A stretch of DNA of 64,000 nucleotides from Berghia stephanieae (GCA_034508935.3 CM067442.1:136587024-136651023), one strand, 5' to 3'. Shown: positions 35,610 through 47,196, counted from the first letter of the stretch. A program made the numbers and translations. Notes: a model not told the origin generated them from the sequence alone.

Positions 35610-38600
35610 CTCTCTTCTCTCTTCTCTCTCTCGTTTAAAAAAATCATATTTCATATGTTCTAATACGAATACTCGTGTGCTTATCCTCTTTCTTTACTAG
35701 TTGCGATTCAATGTTTGGAACAAGTTTATAAAGTTAACACCAGTGAGGCTGAATTCGTACAGAAGTATGCAGTGCAGAGGAATCTTCTTGACATCTTCAA
35801 TGCTCAAATTGCCGAGGTAAGTCTGTATGCAATGCAATTTTTCTCAAATGTTAACAACATAGGCATTTATGTTTTTGTTTTTTTCCTTGGGCAAGATCAT
35901 TAAACCCCATTTGTTCACTTTGGACAGCAAAATTGATTCTTATTGACATCAGACGTATGATTGATTTTCTATCATTCATTCATGGAATGCCAAGGCGATG
36001 GCAATTAAGGGTGCTGCACGGAAAGGCGTAATTTAAAAAAATTTTGTTTAAAGAAATATGCATTTGAGATGTGCATGGATAACTCAAATTGGCTTATTAT
36101 TAGCAAGTTCTTTTTAGAGGATTTTACAAAGAGTCAAAGAGCAGATCATTTATATTTCATTTTTAATTTTTTCGATTGATTTTATGTATTGGTGATTATT
36201 TTATCATAAAATTTTGGCTGGCTATTTAGCTAGTTGTTTTCAAATAGCTCAGGATAATGTTAGCATATTATGGTTTGTCTTGTGGTCTGGCTCTACTTTT
36301 TTCACATAGTGTGTCTAAAATTTCTGATATTTCAACTCTTCCACTATTTTCCTCCGCTAAGCTTGGGTCCAGGTCCTTAGTAGTATCTATACATCTTCAA
36401 AAATCATTGTAAACAGTCTGGTTACAAGGGACGTATCTATGTTTACAAGTTCTTTAATAGATTTTTTTCCCTTTTTGAGTGTGATTTGTATGTTAATAAT
36501 TCTATATTTTACTAGTATTGTCAACAATAGGGGCATATTGCTCTCGTAATTTATGATAAATTTCGCATTACGTGGAAGCCTCAAAATATTCCTCCTTTTT
36601 GAAAATTCTGATTTGAGACCTATATATATTGTCGTAAGTTAAAAGTAATTTATAAAAATTGGCTCAAAGTAGTTAATCAAAAATGTATGAAAATTTAAAG
36701 ACATAGAGAAGTTGGCCAATGGCAATAGAAGCATTAAAATTTAGGTCAGAAGAAGAAAAAATCATGTAATAAATGTGTTAAATAGAGGAAACAAGAGTGA
36801 ACGATTAAAAGATAAAGTTAAGGCATCATTTTCATGTCACAGATGTATATTATTTGTTACTGAAAAAAAGGACTGTTTTGAAATATTGAATTTGGCAGGA
36901 ATGGTGAGAGAAAGCTGTTACATAGTGTCTTGGTAAAATGAGGACTGGCCCAATTTAGCAATCACAATCTGAATAAAATTTAAAGAAGAAAAAACATTGG
37001 ACTGTTTATATGGAATGGAAATGCCCCTTGCTTGTCCCTGGATTATTCGTTTTGACTAGCAAAGTAAAATATGGAACAGAAATGCTCTTAATCTTGATTA
37101 TGTTGTATGATAAGTCCAAACATACTGCTTATTTTTGGGTCTTGACAGTTTTGTGCAAGGTGTCACACTTAAGCTATTTGAAAAATTGACCACTATGTTA
37201 TTTTAAATCTTAAATGTCTTCGTATGTCTTTCAGGCTGAATCAGACTTGGCCTCACTGTCCTTACACGAAGCAACGCCAGAACAAAAAGGGGAAGCGGAA
37301 AGGCTAAAAAATAAAGGTAGCTGTTACTGTAATGTTTATGGGTTTAGTTGCTATTATGATGATAAGATACTGACTCAGTTAGAAGTAGTTGAAATCAGGT
37401 AAAAGCCCAATGACCAACTGGATAAGAGTTTATACAGATGGCTCAGTTTCCGGCCCCCTCATGAATGGAGGTGCTGGTGCACTCATACACTGGACAGATA
37501 AAACAGAAACAAAAATATCTGTAGCAGTGGGTTCAATGTGCACAAGTACTAAAACTGAAGAAAAAGCCATCCTCAATGCAACAAAAGAACTATCCAGAGA
37601 TCACAGAATATACGGGAAAAATGTGGTTTACTTGACAGACTCTGATGATGCTCTCCGGTCTATTGAAAATTACCAGGACTCTGAAGCCGCACACACTGTG
37701 GAGGCCCTTGAGGGCTTATCTGATAAAACAGGAAAAATTGTGCTGCAGTGGATTCCAAGTCATGTAGGTATATATGGAAATGAAATTGCCGATCAACTGG
37801 CCAAAGAAGGAGCCCAAAAGGAACAACCGAAGTCGTCAATCACTTACCATCAGCAAAAGAAAATAATAAAGCTAAAAATAGACAAAGGAAGGAATGACAC
37901 ACACCTGGAACACAACAAGCAGGATCCAATCCTTGCCATTCAGAGAAGTAGCCAAGTCACTCTATTCCGCCTTCGAACAGGACACAATAGACTAAGAGGA
38001 CATATGTTTACAAAGCTAGGTATTGGAACAACCCCTTATTGCCCATGTGGAACCGACCATGAAACCACTTTACATGTGCTTATGGATTGCCCATTATACA
38101 ACGTGCAACGTTCGAACCACTGGGTCACCCCTACAACACTCAACACAAAGCTCTATGGTGAGGCTGAGGACCTAAAGCGGACCACAGACTTCATAGCAGA
38201 TATCGGACTGCAGCCATAGATGTCCATCAGAGGAACGAAGAAGAAGAAGAAGAAGGTAAAAGCATATAGAGGTGCCAGCGATGTCGGGTATGTATTATGG
38301 ACCTTATAAAAATTTACCAATTACCAAAGCAGACGATGGAGCACATCCTTAGAGAATGCCGGGATGGGACCAGCTGCACTGACCATGACCTAAGAGTCTG
38401 GTCCACAGATACTGTGGAGTGGGTTCGGTGTTGGAGCGACAAGCTATGATGATGATGACCAATTTTTACCAATTTTGTTAACACCGAATTGGTTAATAGA
38501 GGGATTTGTTTCTGGGTATCAATAACTATGATGGATAAAGATGTATGTTTCAACAGTGAAAATCTGTATGTGGTAGAGGGCTATAAGGACACTTTTCTAT

Positions 38601-41516
38601 GTTTTGGCCATTGTCAGCGTATTGTATTGATTGGCATTTTTAGGTAGGAAGATAATTTATTAATTTTGTAAAGCAGAAAGCAATTAAATATTCATGCCTG
38701 TAAATATTTTGATGAAGCTTGATAATCAGTTTTTGAAAATAATACAAAACAAACAGAGTGGGACCTTGCACTTTTTCCTCATGTGTTCTTCATACATTGT
38801 TTTATTAAGCAGTCAAATTATCTTGGTTCCTTTGAATGGTCAGTCCAATGTATTTCTTTTTCAATGATTTTGTTTCTCTTTCGATTTTCCAGGAAATGAA
38901 TACATGAAGTCTGAAAAATTTTCTGATGCCCTTGAAAGTTATTCTCAGGCCATTCGGTTGGATCCAAAGAATGCGGTCTATTTTTGTAACAGGTGGGTGT
39001 GAGATCATTTACAGTTGTCACTCTTATTTCAGGCTTGTTTATGTGTATGAAATTATGTACAATCGCGTTTCTCTAATCCAGAACGCTGCAATCTTGATGT
39101 CTCCATGTTTTTACAATCCAATTATCTTCCTTTTTACAGGCGCTGATATGACCTAAATGTGTTGCAAGTGTTGTAAAACACTTAAAAAAACATAACAGAC
39201 TTGCACTTTTCCCAATCAAATGTACTGGCAGTGAGAGACTTGCTGTGTTATGGAACAAATTGGTGCAGTTTCCCACTTTCCACAAGTTAGCTAGAGTATC
39301 AATGATAACTCAAAGTGGGGGTTAATGCAGAAAAAAAAATGGAATTAAAGGCAATCTTTCAAAATTTTCCTCATTAATCACTCTTTTGTCACCATCAGCA
39401 CTGGTTATTGACATTTTCTTTCTTCCAGAGCTGCTGCCTACAGTAAATTGAATAAACATCAAGTAGCAATAGAAGACTGCAACAGGGCGTTGAGTATTGA
39501 CACAAGTTACAGCAAGGCTTATGGCCGAATGGGGTAAGTTTCAACATTCTACCAGGCCAGACAATTCTTTGTAAAATAAACGAGAATGTCTCTTACCCCA
39601 ACAATCAGCTATTTCTCCAATTACGCCATTTGGCACAGCATTTATGATGCTGGACAAAGTCATTCACCGAAGCAATTAAGCTATTAAACAAACATCAGAT
39701 GTCATCAGGAATCAAATCATTTGGTCCCAGTGGATAAATTGAGAGTCAAAAGTCTTGCCCAAGGATAAAAAAATAATGAAATAGCCTGATGTGGGGCTCA
39801 AGCCCTATTTTGATTTAGTCCTTCAGAGCCAAAAGGCCCATGGAGCCTGATTTTATCCTAGTTTATGTACTTTGAAAGGGACAATACCAATTATTCATTG
39901 CCTGTTGGATACTAGTATATCGCAACGTAATTTCCACCAGATCTAACAAATCCAGCTACCCTATCTCTGCTGGGTGAACAGGGTGTCAGAAAAAAAAATA
40001 ATCTGGATTTCATCTGGGATCGAATTTGTCCCTTTGTGTGTGAGGCGAGGGCTCTACCGACTGAGCTGTATGGGACGCCTAGTGGAGGAATAAAGATAAA
40101 ATAATTTTTTCACATTGTTATCATATGATTAAATTAAATTGAGCTTTTATGTAGCGCAATATCCACTATACATGCTCAAAGCGCTTTACAAGGGGTCCCA
40201 AGCCAACAACAACACGTTACCTGTAGAAAGAAACCTTTGCCTGTTAGGCGATATTGCATTTTTTTTTTTTTCAGACAGAGACAACGATGTGAACGGTCAT
40301 GTTCTCATTTTGCACCTGAGTGTGATGAGAGAATGTGAGTGAAGAGCCTTTTCCATGGACTCAACTATGCGCCGAGCGAGGCTCAAACCCAGGATTTTCC
40401 AATCCGCAAGCGAGCGCCATACCACAAGACCACATCATAGTCGCACAATGTGATAAAAGTTTACATTGGTTGTTTTATTTAGAATCGCCTACACTGCCAT
40501 GGAGCAGCATGAAAGTGCATAAAAGTTGACATTGGTTGTTTTATTTAGAATCGCCTACACTGCCATGGAGCAGCATGAAAGTGCATAAAAGTTTACATTG
40601 GTTGTTTTATTTAGAATCGCCTACACTGCCATGGAGCAGCATGAAAGTGCATAAAAGTTTACATTGGTTGTTTTATTTAGAATCGCCTACACTGCCATGG
40701 AGCAGCATGAAAGTGCATAAAAGTTTACATTGGTTGTTTTATTTAGAATCGCCTACACTGCCATGGAGCAGCATGAAAGTGCATAAAAGTTTACATTGGT
40801 TGTTTTATTTAGAATCGCCTACACTGCCATGGAGCAGCATGAAAGTGCATAAAAGTTTACATTGGTTGTTTTATTTAGAATCGCCTACACTGCCATGGAG
40901 CAGCATGAAAGTGCATAAAACTTTACATTGGTTGTTTTATTTAGAATCGCCTACACTGCCATGGAGCAGCATGAAAGTGCATAAAAGTTTACATTGGTTG
41001 TTTTATTTAGAATCGCCTACACTGCCATGGAGCAGCATGAAAGTGCATAAAAGTTTACATTGGTTGTTTTATTTAGAATCGCCTACACTGCCATGGAGCA
41101 GCATGAAAGTGCATAAAGTTTACATTGGTTTTTATTAGAATCGCTACACTGCATGGAGCAGCATGAAAGTGCATAAAAGTTTACATTGTGTTTTATTTAG
41201 AATCGCTACACTGCCATGGAGCAGCATGAAGTGCATAAAAGTTTACATTGGTGTTTTATTAGAATCGCCTACACGCCATGGGGCAGATGAAGTGCATATG
41301 AATGTTACAGAAAGCTTTGAGTTGGACCAGTATATCAAGTTATCAGATAATCTCGAATAGCAGAGCAGAAGCTGAGGGAGGCCGCCGCACAGGTAATTAC
41401 CCTTTCTCTTTCTCTTTGTTTTTTTTTTTTTTTTTTCTTTGTTCTTCGGTCAATTTTACTTATTCCCCCCCACCCCTTTCTCCAAGATTTTATTCCAAAT
41501 TAATGTAATGTGAAAT

Positions 41517-41548
<32 letters not shown>

Positions 41549-44500
41549 AATATATAATAATAATAATATAATAATAATAATAATAATATAATAATACTTT
41601 ATTGATCCTTTCAGATTTCTGTTATGTGTTACATCATCGTAATTTAAATTATATTAGATCATATCAGCGTTGTAATTAAAGCATTAAAGGGAGGAGAGAT
41701 AACTAGATAAGCACATAAATAAATAAATAATAAACAAATAAGAAAGTAAATAAAGGAAAAAAGAAAATTAATTAGATGGATAAGAATGATTTTAAATAAA
41801 GGTAACATATTATTATGTTGTAGACGTATGATGGGCAGTAAATACATTTGAGATGGGTAAATAATTAATTTCCTTGCAGTGATTGATTACATAGTTGTGA
41901 AAGGTTTATTGGAGTTTTTGTCAGGAATTGGTTGAATAGATCAAAGTTTTAGCTTGTTGCCTTAGACTACATTATGAAATATTTATCAAAGTTTTGATCA
42001 CCATCATTTGTCCATAATGCTGATTTTCTTCATTCCTATCATGTAATTATTTGCTACAGTGAATGACATAATCAGTCGGATGGCGAAAAGGTTTGAACTG
42101 AGATATTGCAAAGTTTAGTTAGAAGGTCAATTTTTATCCAAAATGATTTCATGTCATAAATTATTAAATCAACCCTTTATGTACATCTTCATAAAATATC
42201 AAAGTTTAATTTCACTTTTAAATATTTTTTACAGCTGAAAAAGTATGAAATTTGAGAAAAGTTGTGGGATACTTTTCCCATACATGTGACCATACCTTCA
42301 TGAAAAATCACCCGATTTACTTCAAATAAAGAGTAAAATGCTCTGTGGAGAATCTTTCAGAAAATGAAAAAGAAAAAAAAATATTTTAAAATGCAAATCC
42401 AAAATGTTCATCTTCTGACTGATCTGTCATACACTGACACATTTTACTGACATTATTGACATCCTGTTGAGTTTTATTTAAGTTGGTAAGGATTAATCTT
42501 ATTCGTTTGTTTTTAAAAAAAATTGAATTCATCACTAAGGCTGGTTATGCTGGAGGTCTGGGAAATCTGGGAGCCTTGGGAAATGCCATGGGTGGAATGG
42601 ATTTCTCCACTCTGTTTAGAGATCCCAACATCGTCAATATGGTAAGGTTTTTACTTCTTTTCTTCAATGGAAAATGAGGGGTAGTGGGGTGTAATCTGTG
42701 CGGCTATGTGGTCTTGTGGTATGACACTTGCTTTTGGATCAGACAGTCCTGGGTTCGAGCCTCGCTGGGCGCATAGTTGAGTCCTTGAATAAGTGTATAT
42801 GAAAGAGTGCCAGACAAAATAGAAAGAGAGATCTCTGAGAAAAAAATCAGCCTACCTCGACTGTGGGTCGATCCTCAGACCTTTTTACTGGTCAGACGTG
42901 CTACCAATAAACCACAGAGGTTATCCAATTCGTAGTTGGGATTATTTAATGCCTATAGTCTTCACAAGGTTATGCATTTCCTCTGTGAACCCTCACCTGC
43001 ACCACAAAATACGAACATTTGAAACAAGAGTATGAGGACGGATATATTAGAGTAGCTCCATTTTTATTTTGTCTGACCCTGTTCCAGAAATGCTTTTTTT
43101 TTCCAGATCTTTATCTTTTGCCAGTGCCTGCTCCCTAATTTGTCACTTTGGTGGATTCAAAGATTCAAATGATTTGTTAAATAGGGTTATGCATTGTTAG
43201 TTTACTTTACACAATCTGGTTTTGAAAGGTCATTTTGAGAATGCATTTTTATGATATGATTGTTGAAAGTAGTAATTGCCTCCCTTTGAGGTAACTGTTT
43301 TCTAACTCCTGCATTTGAATTCATCCCCAGGCTGCCTCAATGATGTCAAATCCACAGGTTCAACAAATGTAAGTAAAATCTGGTTTGTTTGATTTACTCG
43401 CCTTAAGATTTTCTTTATATCCTTTTAGACAACATGGGTAGTTCCTGTTGTCATCAAACATTTGATAGATTATTTATATTCCTTCATGGAATGCCTAGGC
43501 GACGACATCTAAATATGCCATGCGGAAGGGTGTAGTTTAATTTTCTTTTTATATGTCTAGTATAAAAAAATATCTGGTGGCAAAGCATAAGTGTTACAGG
43601 GAATGACATAATCAGTCGGTTGGTGAAAAGGTTTGAACTGAGATATTGCCAAGTTTAGTTAGAATGTAAATTTTTATCAAAAATGAGTTCTTGTCATAAA
43701 TATTTATGTTGAAAAAGTATGAAATTTGAGAAAAGTTGCTGGATCCCTTTCCCCATACATCTGACCATAACTTCATGAAAAATCACCCGATTTACTTCAA
43801 ATAAAGATTAAAATGCTCTGTGGGAGCATATTCTTTCAGAAATTGCAACAAAATGCAAATCCAAAATTTTCACCTTCCGACTGATTATGTCATGCACTGA
43901 CACAAACTGGGTGGGGATCCTGATCTCCCATAGCGGGCAGGGAGGTACATACTACTTCTATCGCCTTATATCTGTTATCCAACATGCTTTCTGTCTTTGT
44001 CTTGGAATGGGATTACTTTTTTTTTTTTCCTGGCACTCGTCGGAGTCCCGGCTGGGAGGGAAACAGTCAAATGCATAGTTATTGTTTTGGGAGATGATAT
44101 TTTTTTTCTGTAAATCATCTCTCTGTCATGTATTATTATATGTTATTTTTAATGTTTAATGTAAGCATTTGAGTGTATTCCTCTTTGTTGGATTTTGTGC
44201 TTGTGTCCGGATGAGACTTATAGGTGGTCTCAAACTAAGTACTTTGATAGTGTTCTCTTGGAATCTACATCTGATCCCTATTTGTTCCCAATTCCCCTAT
44301 GTCTTACTTTTTCTTGGGTGCTTTATTTGTAATTCTAGAACTTTTTACTATCCCATTTTCTTCCTTTTTACTGGCGCTGATATAACCTAAATGTGTTGCA
44401 AGCGCCGTAAAACCCTTAAAAACAAAAACAAAACAAACTGACACAAATGTTAAATTTTAATCTATAGACAGATCGACAGTTCACAATTTTATAATCTTAA

Positions 44501-46702
44501 TTCTTATCCAGTCCTTATCTTACTAGTCTTTATCATTTAAAAGAATCACAATATACTTTAAGTTTTGTTCTGCAGTATTCCTTTGCTGTACATTAGAAAT
44601 ACATAATTTTTAAATTAGAAATATGCCAATTCATTTGAAGTGCTTTAATCATGTTTAGTGGATATTGTGCTGTATAAATGCTCAATTTATAAAGAATGTA
44701 GTATATCCGTTTTCTAGTCTCGTCAATAATAACTAGGACTAGGAATGAGTTTAAAAATTGAAAAAGTCACTACATGAAATAGTCTCGTCATGATTTTAAC
44801 GTTTGTTTTATTTCCCAGGATGACAAGTCTTGTAAGCAATCAAAATCTTGAAGGGGGAGGAGGAGGAGGAATGAATTCATTACTACAAGCGTGAGTTCCC
44901 AATTTTCTGCCTTGCTTAGACTTAAAACAAAAAGAAGAAAGATTGAACGTTAATGAATTGTTACTATCATGGTAGATCATCTTAGATTTTATTCTTTTGA
45001 ATTTAACAGTGCAGCATGGCTGTATAGAAAGGGCACCAAAGTCTCTTCTTTTCATAAGTAAGCTGTATAAAATTGCCTTGAATATCGATGTCGATTTTGG
45101 CAACAAGATGATATGTCAACATTCTCATTTCATCATTAGTAATAGATCTGTTGGAAACAGACAAACATGTGTAATGACCAGTTATACTCAATGGTCTGGA
45201 AAAAAAAAAATAGCATATGAAAATGGGAGATTATCAAACAATGTTATTCAGCAGATGAGACAGATGACTGAGTTTGCGAGATGATTATGGTATAGAAACA
45301 GACCACCATCTTTGATTTTTTTTCAACTCCAAGGACCAAAAATCTGCAATGTCCTCGTCTTCTTTCATTCTAATATTTTTGGGGATACACCTTTTTGGTT
45401 TCATTCAACTTTTGGTTGATCAGATTTATTTCAATATGAAGCGTATATAGGCATTTGACTGCCACCCCAGTCAGAAAAATATCTCGATTTTACCCAGTAT
45501 TGATCCTGTTCCATTTCCCGAGCTCTCAGGATCCCTAGACTGTAATGGCTGGTCACAATTAATCTTTAATGTGATTGAACTTAGTCGTTGATTTCACATA
45601 CTATAATAAGCACCATTCCGTCACTAAAATTATATATGAAATATATATTATCTTATATATTTTGTATGTATTTTATACAGCTAGACATAACCAGTGGTTT
45701 ATATGATAATACATGAAATCAACTACATATTCAAAGCTTCATAGTAATTTTATTTTTTAATATAAAGAACAGTCATAATAAACATGTTTTTTCATTACAG
45801 AACCCAGCAAATGGCCTCACAAATGCAACAATCTAATCCTGAACTTGTACAACAATTACGAGAACAGATGAGAGGTCCAAATAGTGGCAATGATAATCCA
45901 CCCACGGGTAAGAGATGTGGGGGGAAATAAAAAAAAAGAGAAAGAGGGGAAAGGAAGGGAGTGGAGAGAGTGATCTTCTTGTGTAAACTTTAAGAAATAT
46001 AGATAGAAAAGCAGTAATCATTCAGAGCCATTAGGTCTAAGGAACTGGAGTTTATCCCAGTTTTTATAGCTTGAAACTGACAATAGCAAATGTTTACTAT
46101 CCTTTGGATAGGATGCTAGTCTATTGCACAGGACTTTCCACCAGATCCAACTGACCCAGCTACCGAATCACTGTTGAGTGAACAAGGGCTGAGGAAAAAA
46201 GTATCTCGACCTCAGCCAGGATCGATCATTGTCCCTTTGCGTGTGAAGCAAGTGCTCTACTGAGCTATCTGCACCCTCAAATATTCTAGCAGATTATCCA
46301 ATAATTTTTCAAAACTGGTTAATTTCTATAAAAAATTTTCTTAATGTCTAAGCCAAGTTCGTTCATTCAAAATGTCAGCATTTTCTTGTTAACCAGAGCT
46401 GCAATGAGGTACTGGAACGGTTTGATAATCAAGATGCTTTTGGACTGTTTGATTTGAAACGAACACATTTCCAATAGTGGACAACTAAGTAAAGTCTAGA
46501 TACTGGTAAACATTTATAGTGCTTGGTTTGCCTAAGATTTCAAACTATATTAGAAGTAACTAATACCTTGAATATCATTCTAGCCAGCCGAATAATTGGG
46601 TAAGATTCAATGATACCATCCAATTTAAATTATCTCTAATTTTAATTCCTTTGTTTTATATAATTATATATTTCAGACCCTCCCAACCCTCCTGCATCAT
46701 AG
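35079..46702 (+). CDS. SGTA: SGT/SGTA co-chaperone, eleven coding exons
   Basis: SGTA is a cytosolic TPR co-chaperone that binds Hsp70/Hsp90 C-termini and, through its N-terminal dimer, the GET/BAG6 machinery for tail-anchored proteins. Exons: 35079-35178, 35701-35816, 37235-37316, 38893-38992, 39429-39533, 41263-41392, 42540-42641, 43331-43368, 44819-44890, 45801-45907, 46677-46702; all flanking sites are GT-AG and phases agree, except that exon 6 needs indel correction. Domains: N-terminal SGTA dimer region ([19 protein letters not shown], then [11 protein letters not shown]), three TPRs ([49 protein letters not shown] then [10 protein letters not shown]), a Gly/Met-rich region ([18 protein letters not shown]), and a Gln-rich tail ([20 protein letters not shown]). 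The ATG is five bases into its exon, so an upstream 5' UTR exon exists. Exon 6 shows several single-base losses against its own upstream repeat copies, suggesting poor sequence quality rather than gene death. Confidence 0.93.
35179..37234 (+). other. SGT introns 1 and 2
   Basis: Intron 1 has a (CT)n tract at 35550-35632. Intron 2 (35817-37234) is AT-rich; a segment at 35960-36040 (CATGGAATGCCAAGGCGATG) resembles 43480-43545 in intron 8. No gene seen. Confidence 0.5.
37386..38258 (+). mobile_element. LINE RNase H domain and C-terminal zinc-knuckle fragment
   Basis: The open frame 37389-38219 encodes a type I RNase H domain of an I/Jockey-related [26 protein letters not shown] and [20 protein letters not shown] supply the D-E-D-D catalytic set. 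It ends in a CPCG[13 protein letters not shown] knuckle, then a stop. A short 3' UTR ends in (GAA)n at 38237-38257, a typical LINE tail. It starts only a few bases before the RNase H domain, so it is a strongly 5'-truncated copy. It lies in SGT intron 3 in gene orientation and its frame is unbroken, suggesting a fairly recent insertion. Confidence 0.85.
38259..38892 (+). other. Rest of SGT intron 3
   Basis: Contains a small LINE C-terminal-like remnant (38310-38450) and otherwise AT-rich DNA. No gene seen. Confidence 0.4.
39105..39195 (+). repeat. Family R tail fragment
   Basis: TCTTCCTTTTTACAGGCGCT, TAAATGTGTTGCAAGTG and A-rich end, in SGT intron 4. Confidence 0.6.
39822..40076 (-). repeat. 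SINE2 copy
   Basis: Body GAGCCAAAAGGCCCATGGAG at the left, tRNA-like head (complement of CGACTGAGCTGTATGGGACG) at the right. SGT intron 5. Confidence 0.7.
40136..40447 (-). repeat. SINE1 copy, full length
   Basis: TTGAGCTTTTATGTAGCGCA at the left through CGAGCGAGGCTCAAACCCAG to the head at the right. It directly precedes the 66-bp array in SGT intron 5. Confidence 0.88.
40454..41300 (+). repeat. 66-bp tandem array containing SGT exon-6 splice acceptor and exon start
   Basis: Thirteen tandem units. Each has an intronic T-rich stretch ending TTGTTTTATTTAG, then the first ~40 bases of exon 6 (AATCGCCTACACTGCCATGG onward, encoding [12 protein letters not shown]), then a GCATAAAAGTTTACATTGG linker. 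Acceptor positions: 40483, 40549, 40615, 40681, 40747, 40813, 40879, 40945, 41011, 41077 (exact 66-bp period), then 41139, 41201 and 41263 with 62-bp spacing caused by small deletions. Units 1-10 are almost identical, implying recent expansion. Only the last unit continues into the rest of exon 6. The unit is 22 codons long, which is why an artefactual 200-codon frame crosses it. Confidence 0.95.
41401..42055 (+). other. SGT intron 6, 5' part
   Basis: T-rich tract, (ATA)n repeat at 41520-41595, and AT-rich DNA. No gene seen. Confidence 0.5.
42050..42440. mobile_element. MITE-like TIR repeat, copy 1
   Basis: Starts CAGTGAATGACATAATCAGT and ends with the inverse (CTGACTGATCTGTCATACACTG). A second copy with the same ends is at 43592-43902. 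Both are in SGT introns. Confidence 0.6.
42697..42800 (+). repeat. SINE1 tRNA-like head
   Basis: GCGGCTATGTGGTCTTGTGG and B box GGGTTCGAGCCTCG at normal spacing; truncated after CATAGTTGAGTCCTTG. SGT intron 7. Confidence 0.8.
42826..42945 (-). repeat. SINE3 copy
   Basis: Shares GCCAGACAAAATAGAAAGAG, GGGTCGATCC and TGGTCAGACGTGCTACCAAT with the copy at 57700-57845; tRNA-like head on the minus strand. Confidence 0.65.
43592..43902. mobile_element. MITE-like TIR repeat, copy 2
   Basis: CAGGGAATGACATAATCAGT at the left and CCGACTGATTATGTCATGCA at the right; interior alignable with 42050-42440, about 80 bp shorter. SGT intron 8. Confidence 0.65.
43905..44435 (+). repeat. Family R repeat, full length reference copy
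   Basis: Starts CTGGGTGGGGATCCTGATCT and ends TGCAAGCGCCGTAAAACCCT followed by an (AAAAAC)n tail. This order (head, ~500 bp non-coding body, A-rich tail) suggests a retroposed SINE or LINE 3'-end family, but no A/B boxes or protein were seen. Confidence 0.85.
44436..44818 (+). other. SGT intron 8 end
   Basis: AT-rich; a SINE1-like tail fragment (TGTTTAGTGGATATTGTGCT) at 44650-44695. Confidence 0.45.
44891..45800 (+). other. SGT intron 9
   Basis: No recognised gene or repeat; AT-rich throughout. Confidence 0.4.
46018..46276 (-). repeat. SINE2 copy, best preserved
   Basis: On the minus strand it begins GGGTGCAGATAGCTCAGTAG (A-box region), then GATCGATCCTGGC (B box), then a body ending CTCCAGTTCCTTAGACCTAA. 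SGT intron 10. Confidence 0.8.
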
Positions 46703-46762
46703 GACCCAACAGAACTGATTATTTTTTCCACTGGTTTTGGGGATAAAGTCACTTTGAAACGG

Positions 46763-46768
46763 AATAAA
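46763..46768 (+). terminator. Polyadenylation signal of SGT
   Basis: AATAAA 61 bases after the stop codon at 46702. Confidence 0.65.
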
Positions 46769-46947
46769 TATAATATGTTATGTTAACGAAGTATTTCTTG
46801 CTCCAATTAAAAATAATTTTTATCGGCCAAATGAGATGACAGTCTTTCTAAATTCTCTCTGGGTATATTTGTATAATGTAAAATGACCTGCTGGAAATGA
46901 CACTAAATATCTAGAGTCGAACATGAACTAGAGTACAAGCTATATAT

Positions 46948-47196
46948 TATCCATGGTTGGCAGATCAAACCTCTGAAGTCCTGATTTTCACGATCAGCGG
47001 ATCAAAACTCTGAAGTCTACGCACAAGCTTTGCGCACCATGTTTTATTTAATTTTGGGCGAATCAGACCTCTGATGACCAGAAGTCTGCCCAAAATTAAA
47101 TAAATCATGGTGCAAAAAGCTCATATGTAGTCTTCAGAGTTTTGATCCGCTGATCGTGAAAATCAAGACCTCAGAGGTTTGATCCACTGACCATTG
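46948..47196. repeat. Long imperfect hairpin (~110-bp arms)
   Basis: Arms 46948-47057 and 47087-47196 are inverted copies (GATCAGCGGATCAAAACTCT against AGAGTTTTGATCCGCTGATC; TTTAATTTTGGGC against GCCCAAAATTAAA) around a ~29-base loop. Lies about 180 bp after the SGT poly(A) signal. Foldback MITE-like. Confidence 0.85.

Noticed and set aside
40536-41138. 200-codon frame encoding nine copies of a 22-residue repeat
   Set aside because: It is a side effect of a 66-bp unit divisible by three; the true coding content is in another frame (SGT exon-6 start).
40454-41300. Resemblance to a CRISPR array
   Set aside because: No variable spacers: the whole 66-bp unit repeats, in a eukaryotic intron.
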